A stretch of DNA of 64,000 nucleotides from Ensifer sp. IC3342 (GTDB lineage: Bacteria > Pseudomonadota > Alphaproteobacteria > Rhizobiales > Rhizobiaceae), in NCBI RefSeq assembly GCF_020193655.1, contig NZ_JADYVE010000016.1:1-64000 (forward strand), in the 5' to 3' direction. This document shows positions 1 through 9,214 of the stretch, piece after piece; positions within the stretch are counted from its first letter, which is position 1, and each line of letters starts with the position of its first letter. The notes beneath the pieces are model-generated. The model did not search any database. It saw nothing but the letters and a program-made list of their open reading frames with translations, and was not told the DNA's origin. The position numbers and the translations under genes were made by a program.

Positions 1-2
1 GG

Positions 3-185
3 CTGCCGCAACTCGGCGCGCGCGCGGCCTATTTCAAGCAGGCAATCCACGCAAAGCTGATCGAGCATCGCGAGCATATCGAAAAATACGGCGACGACAT
101 GCCTCAGATCAGCGGATGGAAGTGGGGCGCGAAGAGCACACCGCCAGCCCGCCCGAGAACATCGACCGAGGGAGACAACGTCTGA
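3..185 (+). CDS. xfp: Phosphoketolase, C-terminal fragment (5' end outside window)
   Basis: Frame 3 is open from the window edge to a TGA at 183-185 and encodes 60 residues. The segment KLIEHREHIEKYGDDMPQI followed by W-x-W is typical of the extreme C-terminus of xylulose-5-phosphate/fructose-6-phosphate phosphoketolase. That thiamine-diphosphate enzyme cleaves the sugar phosphate to acetyl phosphate and a shorter aldose phosphate in the cytoplasm. Only the tail is present, so no catalytic residue can be checked. The last 15 or so residues are Pro/Thr/Ser rich and look unconserved. The call rests on recognition of this short tail. Confidence 0.7.
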   Translation: MPQLGARAAYFKQAIHAKLIEHREHIEKYGDDMPQISGWKWGAKSTPPARPRTSTEGDNV

Positions 186-209
186 GCGGCGCAAACGGCG
201 GCCAGTAAA

Positions 210-1529
210 ATGTCACGGATGCTCTCGATCGCCCCGAAACTCGAACGCATGCCGACCGAACAGGACCTCGGCCGGCTGCAGTTCACGTCGCTCCTCTATT
301 ACCTCCAGTGCACCAACCCGGATAACGGGCTCGTTCGCGACAAGACCGAGCCCGACGCGCCGGCAAGCATTGCCGCCATCGGCATGGCACTGGCGACCAT
401 CCCCGTGGTCGTCGAACGCGGCATCGTCATCCGGAATTTTGCAGCCAAGATCGCCCGCAAGCGGCTGGCGTTTCTCATGGAATGCCCCCAGGGGCCGGAG
501 CCCGGCGCGTCCGGCTACAAGGGCTTCTTCTATCATTTCCTCGACATCGAGACCGGCCGCAGGGTGTGGCAGTGCGAGCTGTCGACGATCGACTCGGCCT
601 TCCTCTTCGCCGGTGCCTTGACCGTGGCCACCTATTTCGACGGCGACAGCGCCGACGAGGTGGAGATCCGGCAGCTTGCCATGGCGCTCTACGAACGAGC
701 CGACTGGAACTGGGCCTGCGACCACGGACTTACCTTGACCCACGGATGGCGACCGGAAACCGGCTTCATCCCCTATCGCTGGCGCGGTTACGACGAGGGC
801 CTGCTGCTCTACATCCTCGGCTTGGGATCGCCGACGCATCCGCTGCCGCCCGAAGCCTATTCCGCCTATACCGAGAGCTACGAATGGCGAAACATCTACG
901 GGCGCGAGTTGCTCTATTCGGGACCGCTCTTCACCCACCAGCTCTCGCACATGTGGATCGACTTTCGCGGCATCCGCGATGAATTCATGCGCCACCACGA
1001 CAGCGACTACTTCCAGAACAGCCGCCACGCGACCTACGTCCAGCGCGAATACGCCATCCGCAACCCGTTGAACTTTGCAGGCTATGGCGAGCACTGCTGG
1101 GGTTTCACCGCGAGCGACGGCCCCGGCTGGATCAGAAGAAATGTCGATGGCGTGGAAAGGGAGTTCTTCGACTATATCGCGCGCGGTGCCCCCTTCGGAC
1201 CCGACGACGGCACCGTCTCGCCCTGGGTGGTCGTCGCGTCCCTGCCCTTCGCTCCGGAGATCGTCATTCCGACCGTCTGGAACTTTGCGAGGATGCCTTT
1301 GGGGATGACCCGCCTCTACGGCTTCAAGCCATCCTTCAACCGGACCTTCACGGTCGAAGAGAGCGACCCGGGCTGGTGGGTAAGCCCTTTCCACTTCGGC
1401 ATAGACCAGGGCCCGGTCGTGCTGATGATCGAAAACTACCGCACCGGGCTCCTCTGGAACATCATGCGCCGCTGCCAGCCGATCGTCGCCGGACTGCGGC
1501 GGGCGGGATTTAGCGGGGGCTGGCTTTAA
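210..1529 (+). CDS. Glycoamylase-like (GAL domain, PF10091-type) protein
   Basis: The 439-residue protein has no signal peptide. It is rich in aromatic residues, with motifs such as GYKGFFYHFLD, TFYxP-like W/F clusters, GWRPETGF, YDEGLLLYILG, and GPLFTHQLSHMWIDFRG, all characteristic of the glycoamylase-like (alpha/alpha)6 domain. This fold includes the GH144 endo-beta-1,2-glucanases and the C-terminal part of cyclic beta-1,2-glucan synthases. The acidic candidates are the Asp in YDEG and the Glu in GYGEHCWGFTASDG. It starts 24 bases after the phosphoketolase stop and may be co-transcribed with it. A role on beta-1,2-glucan is inference: rhizobia make cyclic beta-1,2-glucans, but here the protein would act in the cytoplasm or leave by an unseen route. 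Confidence 0.8.
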   Translation: MSRMLSIAPKLERMPTEQDLGRLQFTSLLYYLQCTNPDNGLVRDKTEPDAPASIAAIGMALATIPVVVERGIVIRNFAAKIARKRLAFLMECPQGPEPGASGYKGFFYHFLDIETGRRVWQCELSTIDSAFLFAGALTVATYFDGDSADEVEIRQLAMALYERADWNWACDHGLTLTHGWRPETGFIPYRWRGYDEGLLLYILGLGSPTHPLPPEAYSAYTESYEWRNIYGRELLYSGPLFTHQLSHMWIDFRGIRDEFMRHHDSDYFQNSRHATYVQREYAIRNPLNFAGYGEHCWGFTASDGPGWIRRNVDGVEREFFDYIARGAPFGPDDGTVSPWVVVASLPFAPEIVIPTVWNFARMPLGMTRLYGFKPSFNRTFTVEESDPGWWVSPFHFGIDQGPVVLMIENYRTGLLWNIMRRCQPIVAGLRRAGFSGGWL

Positions 1530-1681
1530 CTGAAGCGCGGGGCGGAAGCGATAGCCTTCTTTCGACTGCAAGGGCGCCCCCATCAGATCGCATGGTGATC
1601 CTTTTGAAGTCGCAGCGAATACGCTGCTGAGCTATTCTAGTCCTTGGATGCGCCTGGGATATGTAGTCAGCGGGGGCTCGG

Positions 1682-3475
1682 ATGACGCCGTCCCAAACAG
1701 AGCGACGATTGTCAGCCATCATGGCTGCCGACGTGGTCGGCTACTCGCGCATGGTCGAGGCCGACGAGTTCGGAACCCTGGCCGGCCTGAAGGAGTTGCG
1801 GCGGACGGTGGTGGAGCCGCTCCTGGCCGGACACCACGGCCGCCTGGTCAAGCTGATGGGTGACGGGCTGATCGCCGAGTTCGGCTCTGTCGTCGATGCG
1901 GTGACCTGCGCTGCGGCAATCCAAAGACAATTGGAGGCGGCGCAGGAGCAGATCCCGCTCGAGCGCCGGATCGTCCTGCGCATTGGCGTCAACCTCGGCG
2001 ATGTGGTCGTCGAGGCGGATGACCTCCTGGGCGACGGCGTCAACGTGGCGGCCCGCTTGGAGCAGGCCTGCCCGCCAGGCGGCGTGCTGATCTCCGGAAC
2101 AGCCCACGACCAGCTGTCGGGTAAGATGGATTGCGACTTCGAATACGCGGGTGAGCAGCGCTTGAAGAACATCGCCCGTCCTGTGAGGGCCTATCGGATG
2201 GTGCTCGACCATGCTCATCACGCAGCAACGCCCCCTCCGGCCGACAAGCCTGCGGTGGCGGTGCTGCCATTCGAGAACATGAGCGGCGACCCCGAACAGA
2301 TCTATTTCAGCGACGGCATCACCGAAGATATCATCACGGAACTGTCGCGCTTCCGCGAACTCATGGTAATTGCCCGCAACTCCTCCTTTTCGTTCCGCGG
2401 GAAAAACATCGACGTGCGCGAGATCGGCCGGTCGCTTGGAGTCCGGTACCTCGTCGAGGGCAGCGTCCGTCGGGCTGGCGGCCGCGTGCGCATCACGGCG
2501 CAGCTGGTGGATGCCGCCACCGGAGCCCACTTCTGGGTCGACCGATACGACCGCGCTCTCGAGGACGTGTTCGCCGTCCAGGAGGAGATTTCTCAAAGCA
2601 TCGTCGCAACGGTGGCCCAGCGGATCATCCAGGACAGCGAGGTTGCGGCCCGACGGCGTCAGCCGGAAGACATCCACGCCTATGATCTCTTCCTCCAGGG
2701 GAACCGGCTCTCTGACGTATTCACGCCGGAGGCTCAAGCGAGAGCGCAGGCGCTATTCGAGGAGGCGCTCCAGATCGACCCGGGCTTTGCCCGCGCCTAT
2801 ACGGGCCTGGCCTGGATTTATCTCAACCGTTCGGTCGATGGCGGTGTCGGGGTGCCTCGGGAGAAGGACGAGGACCGGATCTTGGCGCTGCGCCAGGCCG
2901 AAGAAGCGCTGGCGAAGGATCCCAACGATCCGCGGGTGCACTCCACCTTCGGATACATGTGCCTGATGTGGCGGGACTTTGACCGGGCCGAGCGGCACAT
3001 GGATCTCGCCCGGTCCATGAACCCCAACGACCCCTTAATTCAGATCCTCTGGGCCTGGGTCCAATCGTGTCTTGGAAGGCCGGAGCGGGCCTTGCCCGCG
3101 GCCGAGATCGCCGTCCGGCTCAACCCATGTCACCCCAGCTGGTACAATTATTTCTTTTCGCACATCCTGTTTGGGCTCGGGCGGGACCAGGAAGCGGCCG
3201 ATCTCCTGAAGCGGCTCATCGCGGACGCGCCGGCGCGGCGACACCCGCGATTCATGGCTTTGCGCGCGGCAGCCTGCGGTCATTTGGGGCGCATTGAGGA
3301 GGCGCAGCAATGTGCCAGCATCTCCATTGAGGCGGTCGGCAAGTATTGGAATGGCGATCCGGCGGCGGGTCCGCGGGAATATGTGGCCTGGCTCGTGGAC
3401 GCCTTTTACCTGCGGCGGGACGAGGACGCGGAACGGCTGCGCGAGGGCTTGCGGCGCGCGGGGTTGCCGGCTTGA
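1682..3475 (+). CDS. Class III adenylate/guanylate cyclase with TolB-like and TPR domains (copy 1)
   Basis: The 597-residue cytoplasmic protein has an N-terminal class III cyclase domain (about 8-175), a TolB-like/COG5616-type domain (about 188-320) and TPR helices to the end. The catalytic set is complete: metal-binding Asp17 (AADVVGYSRM) and Asp61 (LMGDGLIAEF), and transition-state Asn121/Arg125 (GVNVAARLE). It should make cAMP (or cGMP) from the nucleoside triphosphate; what the TPR part senses is unknown. The ATG follows GGGGGC. Three relatives lie in this window. It stands alone on the + strand, with 152 bases of spacer upstream. S. meliloti encodes many cyclases of this class, some linked to plant signals. 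Confidence 0.9.
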   Translation: MTPSQTERRLSAIMAADVVGYSRMVEADEFGTLAGLKELRRTVVEPLLAGHHGRLVKLMGDGLIAEFGSVVDAVTCAAAIQRQLEAAQEQIPLERRIVLRIGVNLGDVVVEADDLLGDGVNVAARLEQACPPGGVLISGTAHDQLSGKMDCDFEYAGEQRLKNIARPVRAYRMVLDHAHHAATPPPADKPAVAVLPFENMSGDPEQIYFSDGITEDIITELSRFRELMVIARNSSFSFRGKNIDVREIGRSLGVRYLVEGSVRRAGGRVRITAQLVDAATGAHFWVDRYDRALEDVFAVQEEISQSIVATVAQRIIQDSEVAARRRQPEDIHAYDLFLQGNRLSDVFTPEAQARAQALFEEALQIDPGFARAYTGLAWIYLNRSVDGGVGVPREKDEDRILALRQAEEALAKDPNDPRVHSTFGYMCLMWRDFDRAERHMDLARSMNPNDPLIQILWAWVQSCLGRPERALPAAEIAVRLNPCHPSWYNYFFSHILFGLGRDQEAADLLKRLIADAPARRHPRFMALRAAACGHLGRIEEAQQCASISIEAVGKYWNGDPAAGPREYVAWLVDAFYLRRDEDAERLREGLRRAGLPA

Positions 3476-3634
3476 ACCCTTCGCTCCGAGACTTGCCACC
3501 AGGTTGCGAGCGGATCCTTCATGAGACTGAAATGAACCTCACGCGTAGGCGGACCGACCGAAGATTGGTATAGTAGACACTCGGCAGCCTTTGGGGCCTA
3601 AACGGCCGATCGAGGCGCGCCGAGAGGGGCGTTC

Positions 3635-4237
3635 ATGGCTCTGGACATCATTGGAGCCGGCTTCGGCCGCACCAGCACGCATTCACTCAAGCTGGCGCTG
3701 GAGCAGATCGGGTTCGGGCCATGTCATCACATGAGCGAGGTCGGCCGCAGCCCCGAGCAGAAAGCGCTGTGGCGCGCCGCCGGCAAGGGTCAGCTGCCAG
3801 ACTGGGACGAGGCCTATGCGGGCTATCGTTCGGCGGTCGACTGGCCGACGGCACATTTCTGGCGCGAACTCAGCGCCTATTATCCCGATGCGAAGGTCAT
3901 ACTCACCGTTCGCGACCCCGACGCCTGGCACACGAGCGTCATGCAGACGATCGGACTCCTGTCGGATCCGGCTACGAACGACCCGGCCTCCTTCGGCGTG
4001 GCGGTGGTTGGACAGACCGTTTTCGGCGGGCGCATCGGCGACCGCGATCACGCAATCTCTGTATACGCAGCGCATAATGCGGCGGTGAGAGAAGCGCTGC
4101 CTGCGGGGCGCCTTCTCACCTACGAGATTTCCGGCGGGTGGGAGCCGCTTTGTTCCTTTCTCGGGGTGCCGGTTCCCTCCCAACCTTTCCCGCACAGCAA
4201 TTCGACTGCGGAGTTCCGCTCGTGGTTGGCGCGATGA
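3635..4237 (+). CDS. Small sulfotransferase family protein
   Basis: The 200-residue protein begins with a P-loop-like 5'-phosphosulfate-binding segment (GAGFGRTSTHSLKLAL, residues 7-22). It carries the second PAPS-binding element VRDPDAWHTS near residue 92, the layout of bacterial Sulfotransfer_4-type proteins. It would transfer sulfate from PAPS to an unidentified acceptor in the cytosol. The acceptor is not suggested by the neighbours, which are two cyclases. The ATG is preceded by GAGAGGGG. It converges with the downstream cyclase gene, with 75 bases between them. At 200 residues it is at the short end of the family, but both cofactor-binding elements are present. Confidence 0.78.
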   Translation: MALDIIGAGFGRTSTHSLKLALEQIGFGPCHHMSEVGRSPEQKALWRAAGKGQLPDWDEAYAGYRSAVDWPTAHFWRELSAYYPDAKVILTVRDPDAWHTSVMQTIGLLSDPATNDPASFGVAVVGQTVFGGRIGDRDHAISVYAAHNAAVREALPAGRLLTYEISGGWEPLCSFLGVPVPSQPFPHSNSTAEFRSWLAR

Positions 4238-4312
4238 AGCACACGAGTGACAGGTGCATTTGCCTTGGTCGGCGGGTGTTCCTGCTGCGCATCCAGCAAT
4301 TGCCAACGAGGA

Positions 4313-6046
4313 TCACTCCGGCAGGCCCGCCTTCAGCAATCCCTCGCGGAACAGTTCGCGCTGCTCGGGCCGCTCGAGGAGCAAGCCGCGCCGGATGAAT
4401 TCTTCCGTCGAAAAGTCCGGACAGAGTTTCAGTAGGCGCGCCTTCGCCCCATCGGTCGCGGCCGCATCTCCGGCCTGCGCGTAGCAGGCAACGAGCCGCG
4501 CGCACGTGAACGGACCGGGATTGGGCAGTTCCTTCAGCGCCGCCGCCGCCTCATCGTATCGCCCGAGTATATAAAGGGCGTTGCCAAGGGTGGCGCTGTA
4601 CCATGGCGGCGGGAACGGATTAAGCCGGAAGCCTTCATCGATCCATCGCATCGCTTCCTCGATCTTGCCGCGCCGAGCGAGCAGCCCGCCCATCTGCACC
4701 AGCGTGTTCGCATCATTGGGGTTGAGCTGGTAGGCGCGGCGATAGTGTCGTTCCGCCAGATCGAACTCCCGACGGTTCGTGTGAATGAGCGCCAGCAGGC
4801 GCTCGCAGCCGCTCTCGCCCTCGTCGAGCAGGACCGCCTTTCGCGCAAGCACGAGCGCAGCGTCGAGAATGTCCGGAGGGGCGTTGGCGTAGCCATGGAG
4901 CGCGATCATGCTCAGTGCAAGATAAGCGTGAGCGAGCGCGAATTGCGGGTCGCGCTCAAGCGCCGCCTCGAACATCACGCGGGCCTGTTCGTTGTCGTCG
5001 GCGCCATAGCTACGCATATGCACGACCCCGCGCAGGTAGAATTCGTAGGCCGCAAGACTAGTCGTTGGCTTGCGCAGCGCCTGTCGGACATCGGCGCTCT
5101 CGATCTGCCCGACGAGCGTCGAGACGATCATCCGCGTCACCTCATCCTGGACTGCGAAAATATCCGTCACGCTCCGGTCGTAGTGCTCCGACCACAGGTG
5201 CGTTCCGCTTGCGGCTTCTATAAGCCGCGCCGTGATGCGGATCCGTTCGCCCGACCGTCGAACGCTGCCCTCGACCAGATAGGTCGCGGAGAGCCTATTG
5301 CCGATTTCCTTGAGCCCCGCATCCTTGTCGCGAAAGCTGAAGGACGAACTGGCCGCGATGACGGAAAGCGAGCGAAAACGGGCAAGACCGCCGATAATAT
5401 CCTCGGTTATGCCGTCGCTGAAGAAATCCTGATCCGGCGCTCCGCTTAGGTTCTCGAACGGCAGGACCGCAATCGACGTTCGCGCGGCCGGCGAAGACGT
5501 CGATGGCCCGGCCATCGGCGCGTGCCCCCAGTGCCAGACATGGACGGACCGCGCAATGTTCTTCAGCGCTACCTCGCCGCCGTCCCGGAAATCCGAACGG
5601 CACTTTGCGCCGAGCTGCCGATGAACGACATCGGCGATGCAGATGCCGCCCGGTTCGGCGGAGGCCTCCAGGCGGGCAGCAACGTTGACGCCATCACCGA
5701 AAAGATCCTCCCCCTCGATGACGACATCGGCGAGATTGATGCCGATCCTGAAAAGGATGCGATCGTCGAGCACGACGTCCTTCTGATCCGACACCAGCTC
5801 TTCCTGAAGCGATATCGCACAGTCCACCGCGTCGACCGCCGAGCTGAAAACGACGAGCGAGCCGTCGCCCATCAGCTTCACGATGCGGCCGCCGCGTGCG
5901 GCGATGTTCGGCGAGAGAATGGAAGTCTGCAATCGCTTCACGGCGTCAAGCGTGGAGGTTTCGTCGGCCTCCATCAGGCGGGAGTAGCCGACGATATCGG
6001 TGGCCATAATGACCGCAACTCGCCGTTCGACGCGCTCGTTCACCAT
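4313..6046 (-). CDS. Class III adenylate/guanylate cyclase with TolB-like and TPR domains (copy 2)
   Basis: The 577-residue protein has the same architecture as copy 1: cyclase domain (about 8-175), a TolB-like segment beginning TSIAVLPFENLSG near residue 190, and C-terminal TPRs. Asp17 (MATDIVGYSRL), Asp61 (LMGDGSLVVF) and Asn121/Arg125 (GVNVAARLE) are all kept, so activity is expected. The ATG lies after GTGGAGGCGGG. It is transcribed toward the sulfotransferase gene. Copy 1 and copy 2 are convergent around that gene, so the three could be an old duplication with an insertion, but the divergence is too large for a recent event. Confidence 0.9.
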   Translation of the reverse strand: MVNERVERRVAVIMATDIVGYSRLMEADETSTLDAVKRLQTSILSPNIAARGGRIVKLMGDGSLVVFSSAVDAVDCAISLQEELVSDQKDVVLDDRILFRIGINLADVVIEGEDLFGDGVNVAARLEASAEPGGICIADVVHRQLGAKCRSDFRDGGEVALKNIARSVHVWHWGHAPMAGPSTSSPAARTSIAVLPFENLSGAPDQDFFSDGITEDIIGGLARFRSLSVIAASSSFSFRDKDAGLKEIGNRLSATYLVEGSVRRSGERIRITARLIEAASGTHLWSEHYDRSVTDIFAVQDEVTRMIVSTLVGQIESADVRQALRKPTTSLAAYEFYLRGVVHMRSYGADDNEQARVMFEAALERDPQFALAHAYLALSMIALHGYANAPPDILDAALVLARKAVLLDEGESGCERLLALIHTNRREFDLAERHYRRAYQLNPNDANTLVQMGGLLARRGKIEEAMRWIDEGFRLNPFPPPWYSATLGNALYILGRYDEAAAALKELPNPGPFTCARLVACYAQAGDAAATDGAKARLLKLCPDFSTEEFIRRGLLLERPEQRELFREGLLKAGLPE

Positions 6047-6150
6047 CCCGCCTCCACACGCAGCACGTGATACTTTAGCCTGTCGTCATAAAAGTCGAAA
6101 GCAGTTCAAACGCACGGCGGGCGCGACGTGATCGGCAACGATGGCGAACG

Positions 6151-6888
6151 CTATCTCCCGTTCTTCGCAAAAAGCCATTCTAGGATCGGCGGGATGAAAT
6201 CCGGATAGTTGTGCGCCTCGGGATCCGGACCGCGGATCGCCACCGCCTCGTCGATTTCCGGATGGGGGTCGGTCGCCACATGCTCGGCGACCCGGGAAAC
6301 GATATCGTCGGCCGTCGCCGCCAGCCGGTGGATGCGGAAGACCGTGAGGGTGCCGTTCATGTGCACCGCCTGATAGCCGGGCTCCGCTGTCGCTTCGGAG
6401 AGTTCGATGCCGGTCTCCTCCCGCACCTCGCGCGCAATGTTGCCGTCGAGATCGCAGCGCCCGTCGACGATATCCTCCGGCTCCAGCGAGCCGCCGGGGC
6501 TGTAGACGCGCCCCGGATTGGCCGTGTGGCTTCCCATGCGGATGGCGATCATCGCGCCGTCCGACGAAAGCAGCAGCGGCATCCCGAAGATATGCAAGGC
6601 CTCGGGCGTCCGGCTCCTGCGCCACCAGAGAAAGGTGGAATACGGAACGACGTGGCCGCTCGCGGCAATGCGCCCGTCCTCGATGCGGATCGCCCGCTGC
6701 AGCACCATCCTGCCGTCGAAGAGATGCGGGTTTGCGGCGATCTCGCGCTGCCAGCTTTGCCGCGCCCGCTCCGCCTCGGCCACATGGAACGGATGCGGCT
6801 CCGGCGAAACGTCGATCCGGACTGCCGAAATCGGGAAGATCGTGCCCTCGGCTGGCCATTCGGGGCGGTTGCTTTGAAGAAGGCTCAT
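6151..6888 (-). CDS. Nudix hydrolase with an extended Nudix box
   Basis: The 245-residue protein has the catalytic half-box REVREETGIEL at about 153-163, preceded by SPGGSLEPED. The spacing between the Gly-Gly and the REVREE core is about 6 residues longer than in the canonical G-x5-E-x7-REUxEExGU pattern. Nudix enzymes split nucleoside diphosphates linked to another group; the substrate here is not evident. The N-terminal half (1-100) is not a recognised domain. It lies 2 bases after the EEP-family gene on the same strand, so the two are almost certainly one transcript. Its ATG is at 6886-6888. Confidence 0.8.
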   Translation of the reverse strand: MSLLQSNRPEWPAEGTIFPISAVRIDVSPEPHPFHVAEAERARQSWQREIAANPHLFDGRMVLQRAIRIEDGRIAASGHVVPYSTFLWWRRSRTPEALHIFGMPLLLSSDGAMIAIRMGSHTANPGRVYSPGGSLEPEDIVDGRCDLDGNIAREVREETGIELSEATAEPGYQAVHMNGTLTVFRIHRLAATADDIVSRVAEHVATDPHPEIDEAVAIRGPDPEAHNYPDFIPPILEWLFAKNGR

Positions 6889-6890
6889 GG

Positions 6891-7997
6891 TCAGATATCC
6901 AGCGTCATTACGACCGGGCAGTGGTCGGAGGCCTTCGGCCGGTCCCAGCCGGTGCGCGGGTAGCGTTCCACCTCCTGCCCGTCCGGAAAGATCGTCCGGA
7001 ATGGCTGGCCGGCGCGGATGATCTCCGGCACCCGGGTCGCGTTGCGGCTGGCGAGCGCCGGCGACAGCCAGATATAGTCGAGCTGGCAGAGATGCCGCTC
7101 CGCCGGCCCGCGGCTGTGGAACAGTGTCCAGCGGTCGAGCACCGGCCGGCGCAGCATCGGGTTTTCGACGAAACCGTCGAACGTGAAGATGTCGAGCGCG
7201 CTTGCCGTCTCCTCGCTCGGCACGAATTCGTAGCCGTTGCGGCGGTCGCCGCGGATCTCAACCTTCTCCTGGTAGTCGTTCATGTCGCCACAGATCGCGA
7301 ACGTCTTGTCGGCGGTACGGCCCCGCCCGAAGCGGCTTTCGATGATGTAGCGGACAGCCCTGGCTTCGGCGATGCGGAGCGGCATCGTCGCCTGCCGGCC
7401 GTCGAGCCCTTCGCGCGCCGGCCCCATCGACTTGAAGTGCACGACATAAAGCGTCAGCGGCCGGCCGCCGATCCTCAAGTCCACCTCTAGGCAGTCGCGC
7501 TTGAAGATGCGGTCACCCGGCCGGTTGGTCTGCGCCAGCTCGTCGTTGAAAAGGTCGAGGTCGGCATAGGTGAGCCCGGCATGGCTCTTGACGTCCAGGC
7601 ACTCGATCGGCTGGCCGTCGCGGGTCTCCTCGCGCATCAGCACGGCGACATCGATGCCGCGTGAATCGTTGCCCTCGATCAGGTATTTCTGCCGGTAGCC
7701 GTTGCCGACCATGCGGAAGAGATAACCGTATTCGAAGGCCTGCAGCGCCGCCATGTTGTCGGCCTCCTGCAGGCAGAGGATATCCGCGTCGCAATCGGCG
7801 ATTGCCAGCGCCGACATCTGCCGCGTGTCGTCCGTATGTGCGATCGTGCGCGCCTCCTCCAGCCGCTGATACTCCGCCTCGCTGCGGACGTCGAAAAGCC
7901 TCAACACGCGATCCTGTTTCAACTGGTTGCGAAAGCCGGAAAAATCGAAGCGGCTCATGAGGTTTTCAATATTGAAGGTGGCAAGGCGAAGCGACAT
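6891..7997 (-). CDS. Endonuclease/exonuclease/phosphatase (EEP) family protein
   Basis: The 368-residue protein has the full series of EEP motifs: TFNIENL at the start, LCLQEAD (metal-binding Glu), VVHFKS, CGDMNDY (catalytic Asp/Asn), LDYIWLSPAL, and a terminal SDHCPVVMTL with the catalytic Asp-His. The fold cleaves phosphodiester or phosphomonoester bonds in DNA, RNA, inositol phosphates or lipids; the substrate cannot be told. No signal peptide is seen, so it is probably cytoplasmic. It is the first gene of a two-gene unit with the Nudix hydrolase, which suggests a shared nucleotide-related substrate, but this is inference. Confidence 0.85.
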   Translation of the reverse strand: MSLRLATFNIENLMSRFDFSGFRNQLKQDRVLRLFDVRSEAEYQRLEEARTIAHTDDTRQMSALAIADCDADILCLQEADNMAALQAFEYGYLFRMVGNGYRQKYLIEGNDSRGIDVAVLMREETRDGQPIECLDVKSHAGLTYADLDLFNDELAQTNRPGDRIFKRDCLEVDLRIGGRPLTLYVVHFKSMGPAREGLDGRQATMPLRIAEARAVRYIIESRFGRGRTADKTFAICGDMNDYQEKVEIRGDRRNGYEFVPSEETASALDIFTFDGFVENPMLRRPVLDRWTLFHSRGPAERHLCQLDYIWLSPALASRNATRVPEIIRAGQPFRTIFPDGQEVERYPRTGWDRPKASDHCPVVMTLDI

Positions 7998-8121
7998 CAG
8001 GCAATTCCGTGAAACAAAGTGTCGCGGAGCTTAGGCATTGGGCGGCAAATGTCGAGGGGTCCTGCCGCAGGGTCCGATAAATCGGAGGCGATCCGGAGAC
8101 GAAAATCATGCGGCAAATCAA

Positions 8122-8165
8122 AGCGCTGCAGAAATCTTTGTGCGTCTGACCAGACGCCTGGTGCT
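8122..8165. repeat. Degenerate fragment of RIME-like element
   Basis: The core is the 16-base near-palindrome GCGTCTGACCAGACGC at 8142-8157, flanked by GCGCTGCAG and CTGGTGCTG. This matches the first palindrome of the fuller copy at 39439-39544. It lies in the 198-base spacer between the EEP and ketopantoate-reductase-like genes, the rest of which shows nothing recognisable. Confidence 0.55.
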
Positions 8166-8195
8166 GCCGCCTAACATCATGCCGGAATGCCCGGA

Positions 8196-9116
8196 TCACC
8201 GCGCCGGCGCGCCGTTCGCGTAAAGATGCAGCGCCCGGTAAACCGCCGTATGCGCCGGGGTGGGCACGCCGAGCTCCTGCCCGAGGGCGTGCATCCGGCC
8301 CGACAGCCATTCGAGCTCGAGCCGCTTGCCGCGCTGAAGGTCGTTGGCCATGGAGGATTGCGTTTCCGGCGGCACCATCTGCCAAAGCGACGTGGTCTGC
8401 TGCACATAGCCCTCCGGCATCGGGTGGCCCTTGGCTGCGGCGATCGCCATGCCCTCGTCGCGCAATTGCTCCATGAATTTCCGGCCTTCCGGATCGGCGA
8501 TGATCGCCCCGATGCCGGAACGCATCAGACTGGTGCCGCCGGAAAAGGCGGCGAGGGTCACGAACTTCATCCACAGCACCGGCTCGACATCGTCGACCAC
8601 CTGGAGGGAGATCCCCTCGGCCCGCGCGCAGGCGTCGCGGAAGGCGGCGATCATCAGGTCGCTGCGCCCGCCGACCGTCATCTGCGTCATCCCGCTTGTC
8701 TGCTTTATCAGACCCGGCTCTTCCAGATAGGTGGAAATGTAGATGGCGCCGGCGACAACCTGCGAGCGTGGCACGAAGCGCGCGAGGATATCGACCCCGT
8801 CGACCCCGTTCTGCAACGTCAACACGGTCGTCTTCGGCCCGACCATCGGCACGATCGCGGCCGCCGCTTCCTCGCTGTCGTAAAGCTTGACCGCGAAGAT
8901 CACGAGATCGACGACGCCGACCTCGGCGGGATCGTCGGTGGCGGTGACATTCGCCAGGCTGGCATTGCCGAGTGGGCTTTCGAGCCTCAGCCCCCGACTG
9001 CGCATCACGTAGAGATGCTCGCCACGCGCGATGAAGGTGACGTCTTCGCCCGCTTTCGCGAGCCTGAGGCCGATATAGCCCCCGATACCGCCCGAGCCCA
9101 TCACCGCGATCCGCAT
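8196..9116 (-). CDS. Ketopantoate reductase family (PanE/ApbA-like) oxidoreductase
   Basis: The 306-residue protein starts MRIAVMGSGGIGGYIG, an NAD(P)-binding Rossmann fold with GxGxxG. It has VIFAVKLYDS and LQNGVDG, the motifs that frame the nicotinamide site in the PanE family. The enzyme family reduces 2-dehydropantoate to pantoate with NADPH; paralogues of this size in rhizobia often act on other 2-oxo acids, so the substrate is uncertain. I chose the ATG at 9114-9116 because GGGGAGGGA lies just upstream; a start 10 codons earlier has no such site. An SDR gene lies 98 bases upstream on the same strand, so a short operon is possible. Confidence 0.85.
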   Translation of the reverse strand: MRIAVMGSGGIGGYIGLRLAKAGEDVTFIARGEHLYVMRSRGLRLESPLGNASLANVTATDDPAEVGVVDLVIFAVKLYDSEEAAAAIVPMVGPKTTVLTLQNGVDGVDILARFVPRSQVVAGAIYISTYLEEPGLIKQTSGMTQMTVGGRSDLMIAAFRDACARAEGISLQVVDDVEPVLWMKFVTLAAFSGGTSLMRSGIGAIIADPEGRKFMEQLRDEGMAIAAAKGHPMPEGYVQQTTSLWQMVPPETQSSMANDLQRGKRLELEWLSGRMHALGQELGVPTPAHTAVYRALHLYANGAPAR

Positions 9117-9214
9117 GGCCTTCCCTCCCCATGTTTCTGTCCGCACAGGATATCAGCTTCGCCAGGCCAGATCACGCCTCGGCCAGCGCCCGCAATGTCG
9201 CCGTTCGACTCTGC

